Positions 1 through 5,134 of a stretch of DNA of 5,134 nucleotides are shown in pieces; positions within the stretch are counted from its first letter, which is position 1; each line of letters starts with the position of its first letter. This stretch comes from Chlamydiota bacterium. GTDB taxonomy: Bacteria > Chlamydiota > Chlamydiia > Chlamydiales > JAJFMB01. Under the pieces are notes generated by a model. The model had not been told where the DNA came from. It ran no database searches and worked only from the letters and a program-made list of their open reading frames with translations. Made by a program: the position numbers and the translations under genes. Location: NCBI GenBank assembly GCA_021772355.1, contig JAJFMB010000272.1, positions 1 through 5,134 of the forward strand, read 5' to 3'.

Positions 1-275
1 TTTTTAAATTCCTTCATTATACTAAAAAGTTGACGCAATTTTTTACCCCGACCACCCCACAATACTTCTTGCCCTCTAGTGGAGGCAATTAGTTCTGTTA
101 AGTCCCCTCTTACTAATGAAAATTTTAAACTGTTTTTCTCACATAAAGAACGAGCCTTTTCATGAGTTGCGATGACTACATTATGTCCCTTTCTTTGTAG
201 CTCCATTCCTAAAGCGACATATGGTCTAATATCCCCATGTGAACCAACACATAATATGCATACGCGCTTACCCAT
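1..275 (-). CDS. UGT-type (sterol glucosyltransferase-like) glycosyltransferase, N-terminal part, cut by window edge
   Basis: Reading the minus strand from 275 to the left edge gives an open frame of 91 residues with no stop. It begins MGKRVCILCVGSHGDIRPYV and continues with LGMELQRKGHNVVIATHEKAR. The G-S-H-G-D-I-R-P-Y block (residues 11-19) followed by A-L-G-x-x-L-x-x-x-G-H-x-V-x-x-A-T-H is the typical start of the acceptor-binding N-terminal domain of sterol 3-beta-glucosyltransferases and related antibiotic or lipid glycosyltransferases (GT1 family, GT28 N-terminal fold). Such enzymes move a sugar from a nucleotide-sugar, usually UDP-glucose, to a lipid or small-molecule acceptor. The donor-binding C-terminal domain lies outside the window, so donor and acceptor cannot be judged. 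The chosen ATG has a strong GGAGG ten bases upstream. An in-frame ATG at 305 would add ten residues (MANSSGGFNK) but has only a weak A-rich ribosome site, and stops lie just beyond it. The gene is divergent from the cotransporter. Confidence 0.85.
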   Translation of the reverse strand, partial: MGKRVCILCVGSHGDIRPYVALGMELQRKGHNVVIATHEKARSLCEKNSLKFSLVRGDLTELIASTRGQEVLWGGRGKKLRQLFSIMKEFK

Positions 276-315
276 TTTATTAAATCCTCCCGAGGAATTA
301 GCCATTTTTTCTAAA

Positions 316-330
316 TTGATATACTATCAA
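316..330. promoter_or_regulatory. Operator-like inverted repeat upstream of the glycosyltransferase
   Basis: TTGATA-TAC-TATCAA is a perfect six-base inverted repeat around a three-base centre. It lies between the glycosyltransferase ribosome site (minus strand, about 286-290) and a weak promoter-like stretch on the minus strand (TTGTGC about 15-18 bases before TAGTAT/TATATC). A symmetric site overlapping a -10 region is what a dimeric repressor operator looks like, but no regulator is known here and AT-rich repeats of this size can occur by chance. Confidence 0.3.
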
Positions 331-382
331 GACCCTTTATTGCACAACAGGGAACCAGCTCTCTTAAAAAGAGTAAAAAACA

Positions 383-411
383 AAATATCCTATCTCCTCA
401 AAAAGATATTT
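383..411. repeat. AT-rich inverted repeat in the divergent intergenic region
   Basis: AAATATC (383-389) and GATATTT (405-411) form a perfect seven-base inverted repeat with a 15-base loop. A second small one, CTCTT-AAA-AAGAG, lies at 361-373. Neither is followed by a T-run on either strand, so neither reads as a terminator. They lie upstream of the plus-strand promoter at 450-478 and could be regulator sites. The rest of 276-515 shows no gene. Confidence 0.2.
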
Positions 412-449
412 ACATCTAATGAATAGCATCCGTTCTACCTTGAATCTCA

Positions 450-478
450 TGGTCAAGAATCTATATCTCAATTATAAT
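450..478 (+). promoter_or_regulatory. Sigma70-type promoter of the cation-chloride cotransporter gene
   Basis: A perfect TATAAT at 473-478 is preceded by TGGTCA at 450-455, which matches the -35 consensus at four of six bases, with an ideal 17-base spacer. Transcription would start near 485, giving a short leader of about 30 bases before the ATG at 516. The gene's ribosome site, AAGAGA about six bases before the start codon, is only moderate. Confidence 0.6.
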
Positions 479-515
479 TTGCAACAGTGTATAAACGTCC
501 CATCAAGAGAACTAT

Positions 516-2774
516 ATGACTTCAATAGCCGAAAGGTATAGAAAATTATTCCCACTTAATCAGGAAATTCCTGCTGAAGAAAAGCAAAATCAGAAGTTTG
601 GGGTATTTGTTGGAGTTTTTGTTCCCTGTTTGCTGATGCTTTTTGGGGTCATCATTTTCTTGCGACTTGGTTGGATTGTTGGGCAAGTCGGGTTAGCAAC
701 GACCATTTTCATTATTTCGATGTCATCTCTGATTACCTTTATTTCTACGCTCTCAATGGCATCTATTTCTACAAATATCCAAGTGGGAAAAGGAGGTGTT
801 TACTACATCTTATCTCGATCCCTCGGGATTGAAGTAGGCTCAGCCGTTGGGATTCCGCTTTATCTTAAACAAGCCCTATCCATTGCATTTTGCTGTGTGG
901 GTTTTGCAGAGTCTTTGCATGATCTGATCCCTGCTTGGTCGATCACCAATATTGGATTAGGGACGCTAGCAACTCTGACAATTCTTGCTTACACCTCAAT
1001 GAAAGGTGCCATGAAAGTGCAGGTTGCCATTTTTGTAATCTTGTTATTCTCCTTTGCCTCTCTCTTTACAGGCGGAACATTAAAACCCATGCATCCGGAT
1101 ACTTTTACTCCGCTAAATTCAACATTTGGTTTTTGGACGATGTTTGCCATATTCTTTCCGGCGATGACGGGTGTTGAATCCATTGTTTCGTTATCCGGCG
1201 ATTTAAAAAAACCAAGCAGAGCCATCCCAATTGGAACTATTGCAGCTTCAATTGTTTCGTATCTCGCCTACATTGCGATAGCAATATTTCTTGCTAAGCA
1301 TGTTCCCTTAGAGAGATTGGCAAATGATCCCTTGATACTACAGGATATCGCTTCTGTCCCCTCATTGATTGTTCTGGGTATTTGGGGAGCTACTTTATCG
1401 AGCGCGCTCGGCGGAATGTTAAGCGCTCCTAGAACTCTGCATGCCATTTCCGATGACGGTATTATACCAAAATTTTTAGGTAAAACCTATGGGCCAACAA
1501 GTGAACCTCTTGTTGCCATATTAGTCACATCGTTTATCTCATTTTTGGGTATCTATTTTGGTAGTATTAATATCATTGCTCCGGCAATGACGATGATTTG
1601 CTTGGTGTCTTATGGAGTGTTAAATCTCTCATCCGGGATTGAAACGCTTATGTCCAATCCAAGCTGGCGACCCACTTTTCGCGTTCACTGGCTCGTTTCA
1701 TTTACAGGCTCGCTTTTATGTTTACTTACCATGCTGATGATTGATCCGGGTGTTGCCATTATTTCGCTTTTTGTAGTTGTTGGTATTTATCTAGCAGTTA
1801 AGAAAATAAAATTTCAGGGATCTTGGGCCGATATGCGTCAAGGGATTCTAATGTATATGTCCCGGCTTACGATTTATGAATTAGCATTTGGCCCCAGTTT
1901 TTCCAAGTATTGGCGCCCCCATTTTTTAGTCTTCACTAAATCTTCAGAAGAATATTCTCACAACCTCTTGTCATTTACTGAGGCTGTTAGTCAAAGTAAA
2001 AGCTTTCTAACAATGGCCTCTTTTATTTCAGAATCAAAGATAAGCTCTGAAAAACGGAATTTATTGAGTGAAATTATTGTAAAACGATTCAAAAATAAAA
2101 ATATCCGCACCTTTGTGAATATTAGTGAAGGGGAGAATGTTTCTTTAGAAATGAGGCAGATGATGAAGTATTACGGGCTTGGTCCCTTAAGACCAAATAC
2201 CGTAATCTTTGGAGGCATAAAGAAAGGCACTGAGGCGGACGATTTCTCAGATACAATTAAATTTGCTCATCAGAGCAACTATAACATCGTAATCGTAAAT
2301 GATGAAAACGAATCGTTGCCTGATTTGACTCATAATCAAAGTAATAATGATATCCACGTTTGGTGGGATGATCAAGATTCGGATAGTTCCGAGTTAATGC
2401 TAGTCTTTGCCTACATGATGCAGAGAGATCCTCGTCGAAAGAGGTGTAATATTTGCCTTAAGACAATTGTCGAGGATGAGAGAGCTAGAAATGGCAAAAT
2501 AAAATATTTTCAGGATTTAAGCTTAAAATTGAGAGTTCCCCTAAGTATTGAAGTTTATGTTTCCAAAGATCAGCAAAATATTACATTCCAGTTTATTCGA
2601 TCCTTCTCAGCAGATGCAGATATCGTATTAACGATACTGAAAAAACCAGAAGATCAACCTGAGGAAGTATACGCAGATTACTTACAAAATCTTTCAAAAT
2701 TTACTGAAAGCAACCCGAACATAGCTCTTGTTTTAAGTTCGGAGCACACCCCACTAGAATCCATACTATTGTAG
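516..2774 (+). CDS. Cation-chloride cotransporter (SLC12/CCC family)
   Basis: This 752-residue inner-membrane protein belongs to the CCC family (APC superfamily), which couples chloride movement to Na+ and/or K+. About 12 hydrophobic segments span residues 30-428. Family landmarks are FGVIIFLRLGWIVGQVGL in segment 1 (43-60), GKGGVYYILSRSLG (91-104), VGFAES (128-133), FFPAMTG with SGDL (213-230), LSSALGGMLSAPR in segment 8 (294-306) and NPSWRPTFR (381-389). The C-terminal cytosolic domain (about 429-752) keeps SWADMRQGI, YWRPHFLVF (465-473), YYGLGPLRPNTVIFG (552-566) and VWWDDQDSD (615-623), as in the animal proteins. Known NKCC structures place Na+ against a Ser pair in segment 8, and S295-S296 fit. 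The segment 3 Tyr that binds K+ is replaced by Cys126. I infer Na+-Cl- transport, but the direction and ion set are untested. The ATG has a moderate AAGAGA site. The gene ends with tandem stops TAG TAA and appears monocistronic. Confidence 0.88.
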   Translation: MTSIAERYRKLFPLNQEIPAEEKQNQKFGVFVGVFVPCLLMLFGVIIFLRLGWIVGQVGLATTIFIISMSSLITFISTLSMASISTNIQVGKGGVYYILSRSLGIEVGSAVGIPLYLKQALSIAFCCVGFAESLHDLIPAWSITNIGLGTLATLTILAYTSMKGAMKVQVAIFVILLFSFASLFTGGTLKPMHPDTFTPLNSTFGFWTMFAIFFPAMTGVESIVSLSGDLKKPSRAIPIGTIAASIVSYLAYIAIAIFLAKHVPLERLANDPLILQDIASVPSLIVLGIWGATLSSALGGMLSAPRTLHAISDDGIIPKFLGKTYGPTSEPLVAILVTSFISFLGIYFGSINIIAPAMTMICLVSYGVLNLSSGIETLMSNPSWRPTFRVHWLVSFTGSLLCLLTMLMIDPGVAIISLFVVVGIYLAVKKIKFQGSWADMRQGILMYMSRLTIYELAFGPSFSKYWRPHFLVFTKSSEEYSHNLLSFTEAVSQSKSFLTMASFISESKISSEKRNLLSEIIVKRFKNKNIRTFVNISEGENVSLEMRQMMKYYGLGPLRPNTVIFGGIKKGTEADDFSDTIKFAHQSNYNIVIVNDENESLPDLTHNQSNNDIHVWWDDQDSDSSELMLVFAYMMQRDPRRKRCNICLKTIVEDERARNGKIKYFQDLSLKLRVPLSIEVYVSKDQQNITFQFIRSFSADADIVLTILKKPEDQPEEVYADYLQNLSKFTESNPNIALVLSSEHTPLESILL

Positions 2775-2805
2775 TAAGCGATTTTTTTACTTTAGTAGAT
2801 ATCAT

Positions 2806-2839
2806 TTTCCAACGTTTTATAAAAATCGGTGCGTTGAAA
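2806..2839 (+). other. Hairpin in the 3' region of the cotransporter transcript
   Basis: TTTC(C)AACG (2806-2814) pairs with CGTTGAAA (2832-2839) as eight pairs with one bulged C, around a 17-base loop containing the self-complementary TTTTATAAAA. A second overlapping option pairs CGATTTTT (2779-2786) with AAAAATCG (2821-2828). Neither is followed by a T-run, so this is not a standard intrinsic terminator. It could protect the mRNA 3' end, or the cotransporter transcript may end by Rho or run on into the next region. Confidence 0.3.
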
Positions 2840-2867
2840 CCAATTAATGCCATTGACAAATAAAAGA

Positions 2868-2896
2868 TTGACACGAATGCGGTTTTCTTTTAAGAT
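2868..2896 (+). promoter_or_regulatory. Near-consensus sigma70-type promoter of the leader peptide and ABC importer operon
   Basis: A perfect -35 TTGACA (2868-2873) is separated by exactly 17 bases from TAAGAT (2891-2896), which keeps the four outer consensus bases of TATAAT. Transcription would begin near 2903, about 35 bases before the leader ORF start and 297 bases before artJ. The motif ATTGACA is also present at 2852-2858, exactly 15 bases upstream, but has no matching -10. I see no ArgR-like palindrome overlapping this promoter. Confidence 0.6.
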
Positions 2897-2937
2897 GTTG
2901 GTAATTAGTTGAACTTACTTTAACTATAGGTTGTAAG

Positions 2938-3057
2938 ATGAATATAATAAATTTCTTTAGCTCAAATCTTGAGCCTAAGAACACAAATCAAAACTGTTCC
3001 CTTTCCAATCTTTCTGCCCGTTTTTCTTCTCGTCGTCCTATTCGCCGTGGGCGTTAA
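2938..3057 (+). CDS. Putative arginine-rich leader peptide (39 residues)
   Basis: This short ORF reads MNIINFFSSNLEPKNTNQNC then SLSNLSARFSSRRPIRRGR and ends in TAA. The ATG is preceded by ATAGG with seven bases between, a modest but usable ribosome site, and lies about 35 bases after the predicted transcription start. Six of the last 12 codons are arginine (codons 28, 32, 33, 36, 37 and 39). All are CGT or CGC, which in most bacteria are read by one tRNA-Arg isoacceptor. artJ just downstream also uses AGG and AGA. A control-codon cluster at the end of a tiny ORF, followed 35 bases later by an intrinsic terminator and then an amino-acid importer, is the hallmark of ribosome-mediated attenuation. 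The peptide has no recognised domain. It could instead be a small basic protein with its own function, or a chance ORF. Confidence 0.55.
   Translation: MNIINFFSSNLEPKNTNQNCSLSNLSARFSSRRPIRRGR
2956..2979 (+). other. RNA hairpin inside the leader ORF
   Basis: GCTCAA (2960-2965) and TTGAGC (2969-2974) form a perfect six-pair stem with a three-base loop. With C2975 bulged, TTTA before it pairs with TAAG after it (one G-U), extending the helix to about ten pairs. It covers codons 7-14 of the leader peptide. In known attenuators an early hairpin pauses RNA polymerase so that a ribosome can catch up. That role is possible here but unproven. Confidence 0.45.
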
Positions 3058-3092
3058 CACCACCCTTTTTTCCAATATTTAGATTTTTTACA

Positions 3093-3146
3093 TAATTCAT
3101 TACTCGGAACTATTTACCTTCCGGTAATCAATTACACTTTTTTTTT
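3093..3146 (+). terminator. Strong intrinsic terminator ahead of artJ (candidate attenuator)
   Basis: The 5' arm TAATTCATTACTCGGAA (3093-3109) pairs with the 3' arm at 3119-3134 through 15 base pairs. These fall in three blocks of five, TAATT, ATTAC and CGGAA, separated by one C-C mismatch (3098/3129) and one bulged T (3104), around a nine-base loop (3110-3118). The stem is followed by CAC and an uninterrupted run of nine T (3138-3146). It lies 35 bases after the leader ORF stop and 53 bases before the artJ ATG. A smaller hairpin, TTACC-TTCC-GGTAA (3114-3127), overlaps the loop and 3' arm and would compete with it. Confidence 0.75.
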
Positions 3147-3150
3147 AATT

Positions 3151-3194
3151 GACGCTTAGGATTTTAGCGTCCTGCGTCCTATACCCTTTAGGAG
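3151..3194 (+). promoter_or_regulatory. Structured ribosome-binding region of artJ
   Basis: GACGCT (3151-3156) and AGCGTC (3166-3171) form a perfect six-base stem. A tandem seven-base repeat GCGTCCT follows at 3167-3173 and 3174-3180. TCCTA (3177-3181) is complementary to TAGGA (3189-3193), which includes most of the artJ Shine-Dalgarno AGGAG (3190-3194), giving a five-pair hairpin with a seven-base loop that would hide the ribosome site. The same TCCTA can also pair with TAGGA at 3157-3161, which would free it. This suggests translational control, but the stems are short. Confidence 0.35.
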
Positions 3195-3199
3195 TGTAT

Positions 3200-4000
3200 A
3201 TGCCTGCATTTTTTAAATTTATTTCTATTATATTAATCGTTTTTGCTTCGGTGCTTGGATTCCTTGTGGTAACCCCTTTTCAATCGATGGAACGCCATTC
3301 TCGTCACTCATTGGTAATAGGACTCGAAAGTGGGTATCCGCCCTTTGAATTTAGGAATGCTCAAGGGAAACTTGTCGGATTCGACTTAGATGTAGCCGAA
3401 AAGATCGCTGCAAAGCTGGAAAAAAAACTCATCATTAAAGACATGGAATTCGATGGGGAAATCCTTTCGCTTAAACAGGGGAAAATTGACTTAATTATCA
3501 GCGGCATGAACATCACTCCTAGTAGGTTAAAACATATCCTGATGGTCCCCTATTATGGAGAAGCTACCTCAACTTTAAGTCTAATCTTCTGGAATGAAAT
3601 TCCACCGGATATTCACTCCCTAGATGACATTGCGAAGCTTCCCAATCCCGTTATCAGTGTGAAGTCCGCGACAATTCCGGAAACCGTCTTAAGTCACTAT
3701 GAGGGAATCCATACGAAATCTTTTCTAGAGGCGCTCTCCGCCCTGATGGATGTCAAATACGGGAAATCTATTGCGCAATTAGTCGAGCCGGATGTTGCCG
3801 ACTATTTGAAAAAGCAACACCCAGAAATTAGATTACTAAACGTTCCCCTTAAGGAAAAAGAAAGCATTTCAGGATTTGGCATAGGAGTCAAAAAAGAGAA
3901 CCAAGAACTCTATCAACAAATTCAAGATGTCGTTTTCGAACTTAAAGCATCGGGAGAGCTTAAGGAATTGGAAGATAAATGGTTTAAAGGAGCTAAATGA
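3200..4000 (+). CDS. artJ: Arginine-type ABC importer, periplasmic substrate-binding protein (ArtJ-like)
   Basis: This 266-residue protein fits the SBP family 3 fold that captures polar amino acids in the periplasm for the permease and ATPase encoded next. A hydrophobic N-terminus (about residues 7-24, after Lys6) serves as signal peptide or anchor. No cysteine lipobox is visible. Family motifs are YPPFEF (46-51), GFDLDVAEKIA (60-70), FDGEILSLKQGKIDLIISGM (84-103) and ITPSR (105-109), where Arg109 is the expected ligand carboxylate contact, then YGKS (187-190) and GFGIGVKK (225-232). From memory it resembles chlamydial ArtJ, an arginine binder. The usual late Asp that holds the amino group appears as Glu in VEPD (195-198), as I recall in chlamydial ArtJ. 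I chose the ATG at 3200 because AGGAG lies five bases upstream. A TTG at 3149 would give a 17-residue longer form with no ribosome site and a non-signal-like start. It overlaps the permease gene by four bases. Confidence 0.87.
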   Translation: MPAFFKFISIILIVFASVLGFLVVTPFQSMERHSRHSLVIGLESGYPPFEFRNAQGKLVGFDLDVAEKIAAKLEKKLIIKDMEFDGEILSLKQGKIDLIISGMNITPSRLKHILMVPYYGEATSTLSLIFWNEIPPDIHSLDDIAKLPNPVISVKSATIPETVLSHYEGIHTKSFLEALSALMDVKYGKSIAQLVEPDVADYLKKQHPEIRLLNVPLKEKESISGFGIGVKKENQELYQQIQDVVFELKASGELKELEDKWFKGAK

Positions 4001-4653
4001 TGGAAGGATCACTACTAATAAAGTCGCTTCCTCTCTTACTCCAGGGAGCTTTGACCACCATTCAAATAGCCGTTTACTCAATTGCAATAGGGCTTTGCGG
4101 CGGAATTCTCATGGGTGTTTTGAACAGCACTAAAATGCAAAATTCCTTCTCAACTATCGTTATCAATGGATTTGTCTGGATCATAAGAGGGACTCCCCTG
4201 TTTGTTCAGGTGCTGATCATCTATTACGGCTTGCCGGAAATGATCGGTGTTGCCCTAACACCGTTCACCGCAGGGGTCATTGCCCTCAGTATCAACTCCA
4301 CAGCATATATTTCGGAAATCGTACGAGGAGGCATTAATGCCATTCCGGAAGGACAGTGGGAAGCTGCATATGTTATTGGGCTTAATCCTGGACAAACATT
4401 GAAAGGGATTATCTTGCCCCAGATGCTACGCATCTCATTGCCATCTATTACCAATGAACTCACGTCTTTGATTAAGGAAACAAGCATCCTCATGGTTATC
4501 GGTGTAGCAGAACTAACGAAGGTAAGCAAAGACATCGTTGCAAGAGAACTTGACCCCCTGACTATCTATTTAGCGACTGCGGCGCTCTATCTCGTAATGA
4601 CCGGTAGTATCTCCTTATTCGCTCAATACATCAACAAGGAGAAAGTCTTATGA
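3997..4653 (+). CDS. glnP: Polar amino-acid ABC transporter permease (GlnP/HisM type)
   Basis: This inner-membrane subunit of 218 residues has the usual length for single-gene permeases of the polar amino-acid uptake family, which form a dimeric channel. It starts with LPLLLQGALTTIQIAVYSIAI, the typical first membrane segment. It continues with RGTPLFVQ (64-71), ISEIVRGGINAIPEGQWEAA (105-124), the EAA loop that docks on the ATPase (E122-A-A...G128...LPQ to residue 142), and LIKETSILMVIGVAELT (158-174). About five membrane segments are visible. The ATG overlaps the artJ stop as ATGA. A second ATG at 4000 sits seven bases after the AAGGAG (3987-3992) and is an equally good start, so the first Met is uncertain by one residue. 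The overlap with both neighbours indicates translational coupling in one operon. Substrate is inferred from artJ. Confidence 0.9.
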   Translation: MMEGSLLIKSLPLLLQGALTTIQIAVYSIAIGLCGGILMGVLNSTKMQNSFSTIVINGFVWIIRGTPLFVQVLIIYYGLPEMIGVALTPFTAGVIALSINSTAYISEIVRGGINAIPEGQWEAAYVIGLNPGQTLKGIILPQMLRISLPSITNELTSLIKETSILMVIGVAELTKVSKDIVARELDPLTIYLATAALYLVMTGSISLFAQYINKEKVL

Positions 4654-5134
4654 TTTGCGGGAAAAAAATCTCTTGGAAATATGCGAAGCAGAAGGGAATT
4701 TTCCATATTTTAAAAGATGTTTCTTTTGAACTAAAAAAAGGACGCATCACAACAATCATTGGGCAAAGCGGTGCCGGTAAGTCTACCCTCCTTAAGTGTA
4801 TTGCTAATGTTAATTCCTATTACGAAGGAGTTATTACATGCGACGGAAAAAATGTGAAAAATCTCAACGCAATGGAACGAGCTTCCACGATTGGATTTGT
4901 TCACCAACAATTTCATTTATTCCCCCACCTTTCGGTTCTTAACAACTGCACTTATTCCCTTATGAATGTTCTAGAAATGGGAGAGGAAAATGCAAAAAAA
5001 AGAGCTCTCGAAATCTTAGATTTCTTGGGCATGAATTCTTTTATCCAGTTCCATCCTTCACATCTCTCCGGTGGGCAGCAACAGCGTGTCGCCATCGCCA
5101 GGGCCTTAGCACTGCAGCCGGAATTTTTACTTTT
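4650..5134 (+). CDS. glnQ: Polar amino-acid ABC transporter ATP-binding protein, cut by window edge
   Basis: The frame opens at an ATG overlapping the permease stop (ATGA), with AAGGAG eight bases upstream, and stays open for 161 residues to the right edge. It shows Walker A GQSGAGKST (38-46), a Q-loop region VHQQFHLFPHLSVLNN (84-99) and the ABC signature LSGGQQQRVAIARALA (139-154). The window stops just before the expected Walker B Asp-Glu-Pro, so the catalytic glutamate, switch histidine and C-terminus are unseen. LFPHLSVL after the Q-loop is typical of the GlnQ/HisP/ArtP polar amino-acid group. This subunit hydrolyses ATP on the cytosolic face to drive import through the GlnP-type channel. 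Confidence 0.9.
   Translation, partial: MICGKKISWKYAKQKGIFHILKDVSFELKKGRITTIIGQSGAGKSTLLKCIANVNSYYEGVITCDGKNVKNLNAMERASTIGFVHQQFHLFPHLSVLNNCTYSLMNVLEMGEENAKKRALEILDFLGMNSFIQFHPSHLSGGQQQRVAIARALALQPEFLL

Larger units (their letters stand above)
2903..3199 (+). promoter_or_regulatory. Long structured 5' leader of the artJ operon, probable attenuator
   Basis: This is the inferred transcribed leader between the promoter at 2868-2896 and the artJ start codon. In order it contains a short untranslated stretch, a 39-codon ORF with a terminal arginine codon cluster (2938-3057), a weak pairing GTGG/CCAC (3047-3063) followed by six T, a strong intrinsic terminator (3093-3146), and paired elements around the artJ ribosome site (3151-3194). 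I found no good promoter between the terminator and artJ. The best is TAGGAT at 3157-3162 with no recognisable -35. Expression of the importer would therefore need read-through of the terminator. The layout matches amino-acid attenuators in other bacterial operons, and the mechanism here is inferred. Confidence 0.5.

Noticed and set aside
172..426. An 84-codon plus-strand ORF covering the left intergenic region
   Set aside because: It is antisense to the glycosyltransferase N-terminus, whose minus-strand translation has clear family motifs. Its own translation has no recognisable features.
989..1225. Minus-strand and alternative plus-frame ORFs inside the cotransporter gene
   Set aside because: They overlap strongly conserved CCC coding sequence and their translations look like antisense or shifted-frame products.
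2938..2956. ArgR box (TGAAT-N4-ATTCA type) near the leader start
   Set aside because: Only one half-site, TGAAT at 2939-2943, is present, with no matching second half. ATTCA inside the terminator arm (3096-3099 region) is likewise a lone half-site.
3047..3071. Second terminator: GTGG/CCAC followed by CC and six T, right at the leader ORF stop
   Set aside because: The stem has only four pairs with a nine-base loop, too weak to call a terminator. It may still be a minor attenuator element.
3149..3185. Separate artJ promoter starting with TTGACG at 3149-3154
   Set aside because: No -10-like hexamer occurs 16-18 bases downstream. TAGGAT at 3157 lacks a usable -35.
3149..3199. TTG start at 3149 extending artJ by 17 residues
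   Set aside because: It has no ribosome site (a T-run lies directly upstream), and the segment overlaps RNA stems. The ATG at 3200 has AGGAG at five bases and gives a normal signal-like N-terminus.
4224..4535. Minus-strand ORF inside the permease gene
   Set aside because: It is a shadow frame of a well-supported permease, with no family motifs and no ribosome site evidence.

Overview
The window looks like low-GC bacterial DNA, and several features suggest a chlamydia-like (Chlamydiae) obligate intracellular organism. The solute-binding protein resembles chlamydial ArtJ, including its YPPFE, GFD.D, G-M-x-I-T-P-S-R and V-K/R-Y-G-K-S...E-P blocks. It sits with a GlnP/GlnQ-type permease and ATPase. 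This taxonomic call is inference from remembered family sequences, not from a search.

Layout: (1) Positions 1-275, minus strand, hold the N-terminal 91 residues of a sterol-glucosyltransferase-like UGT (GT1/GT28 fold) that runs off the left edge. (2) Positions 276-515 are a divergent intergenic region with a 15-base operator-like inverted repeat on the glycosyltransferase side and a good sigma70-type promoter facing right. (3) Positions 516-2774 encode a 752-residue cation-chloride cotransporter (SLC12/CCC family) with 12 membrane segments and a long cytosolic C-terminal domain like that of the animal proteins. (4) Positions 2775-3199 are a 425-base region holding the most interesting structure. 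It has a near-consensus promoter, a 39-codon ORF whose last 12 codons include six arginine codons, a strong intrinsic terminator (15 paired bases then nine T), and a structured ribosome-binding region just before the next gene. (5) Positions 3200-5134 hold a translationally coupled ABC importer operon: binding protein (artJ), permease (glnP type) and ATPase (glnQ type), the last cut by the right edge.

The main hypothesis is that the 39-codon ORF is an arginine-sensing leader peptide and the terminator is an attenuator. Transcription of the downstream importer, probably for arginine, would then depend on charged tRNA-Arg. The promoter, ORF, Arg codon cluster and terminator are directly visible. 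The regulatory logic is inferred, and I found no single convincing antiterminator.
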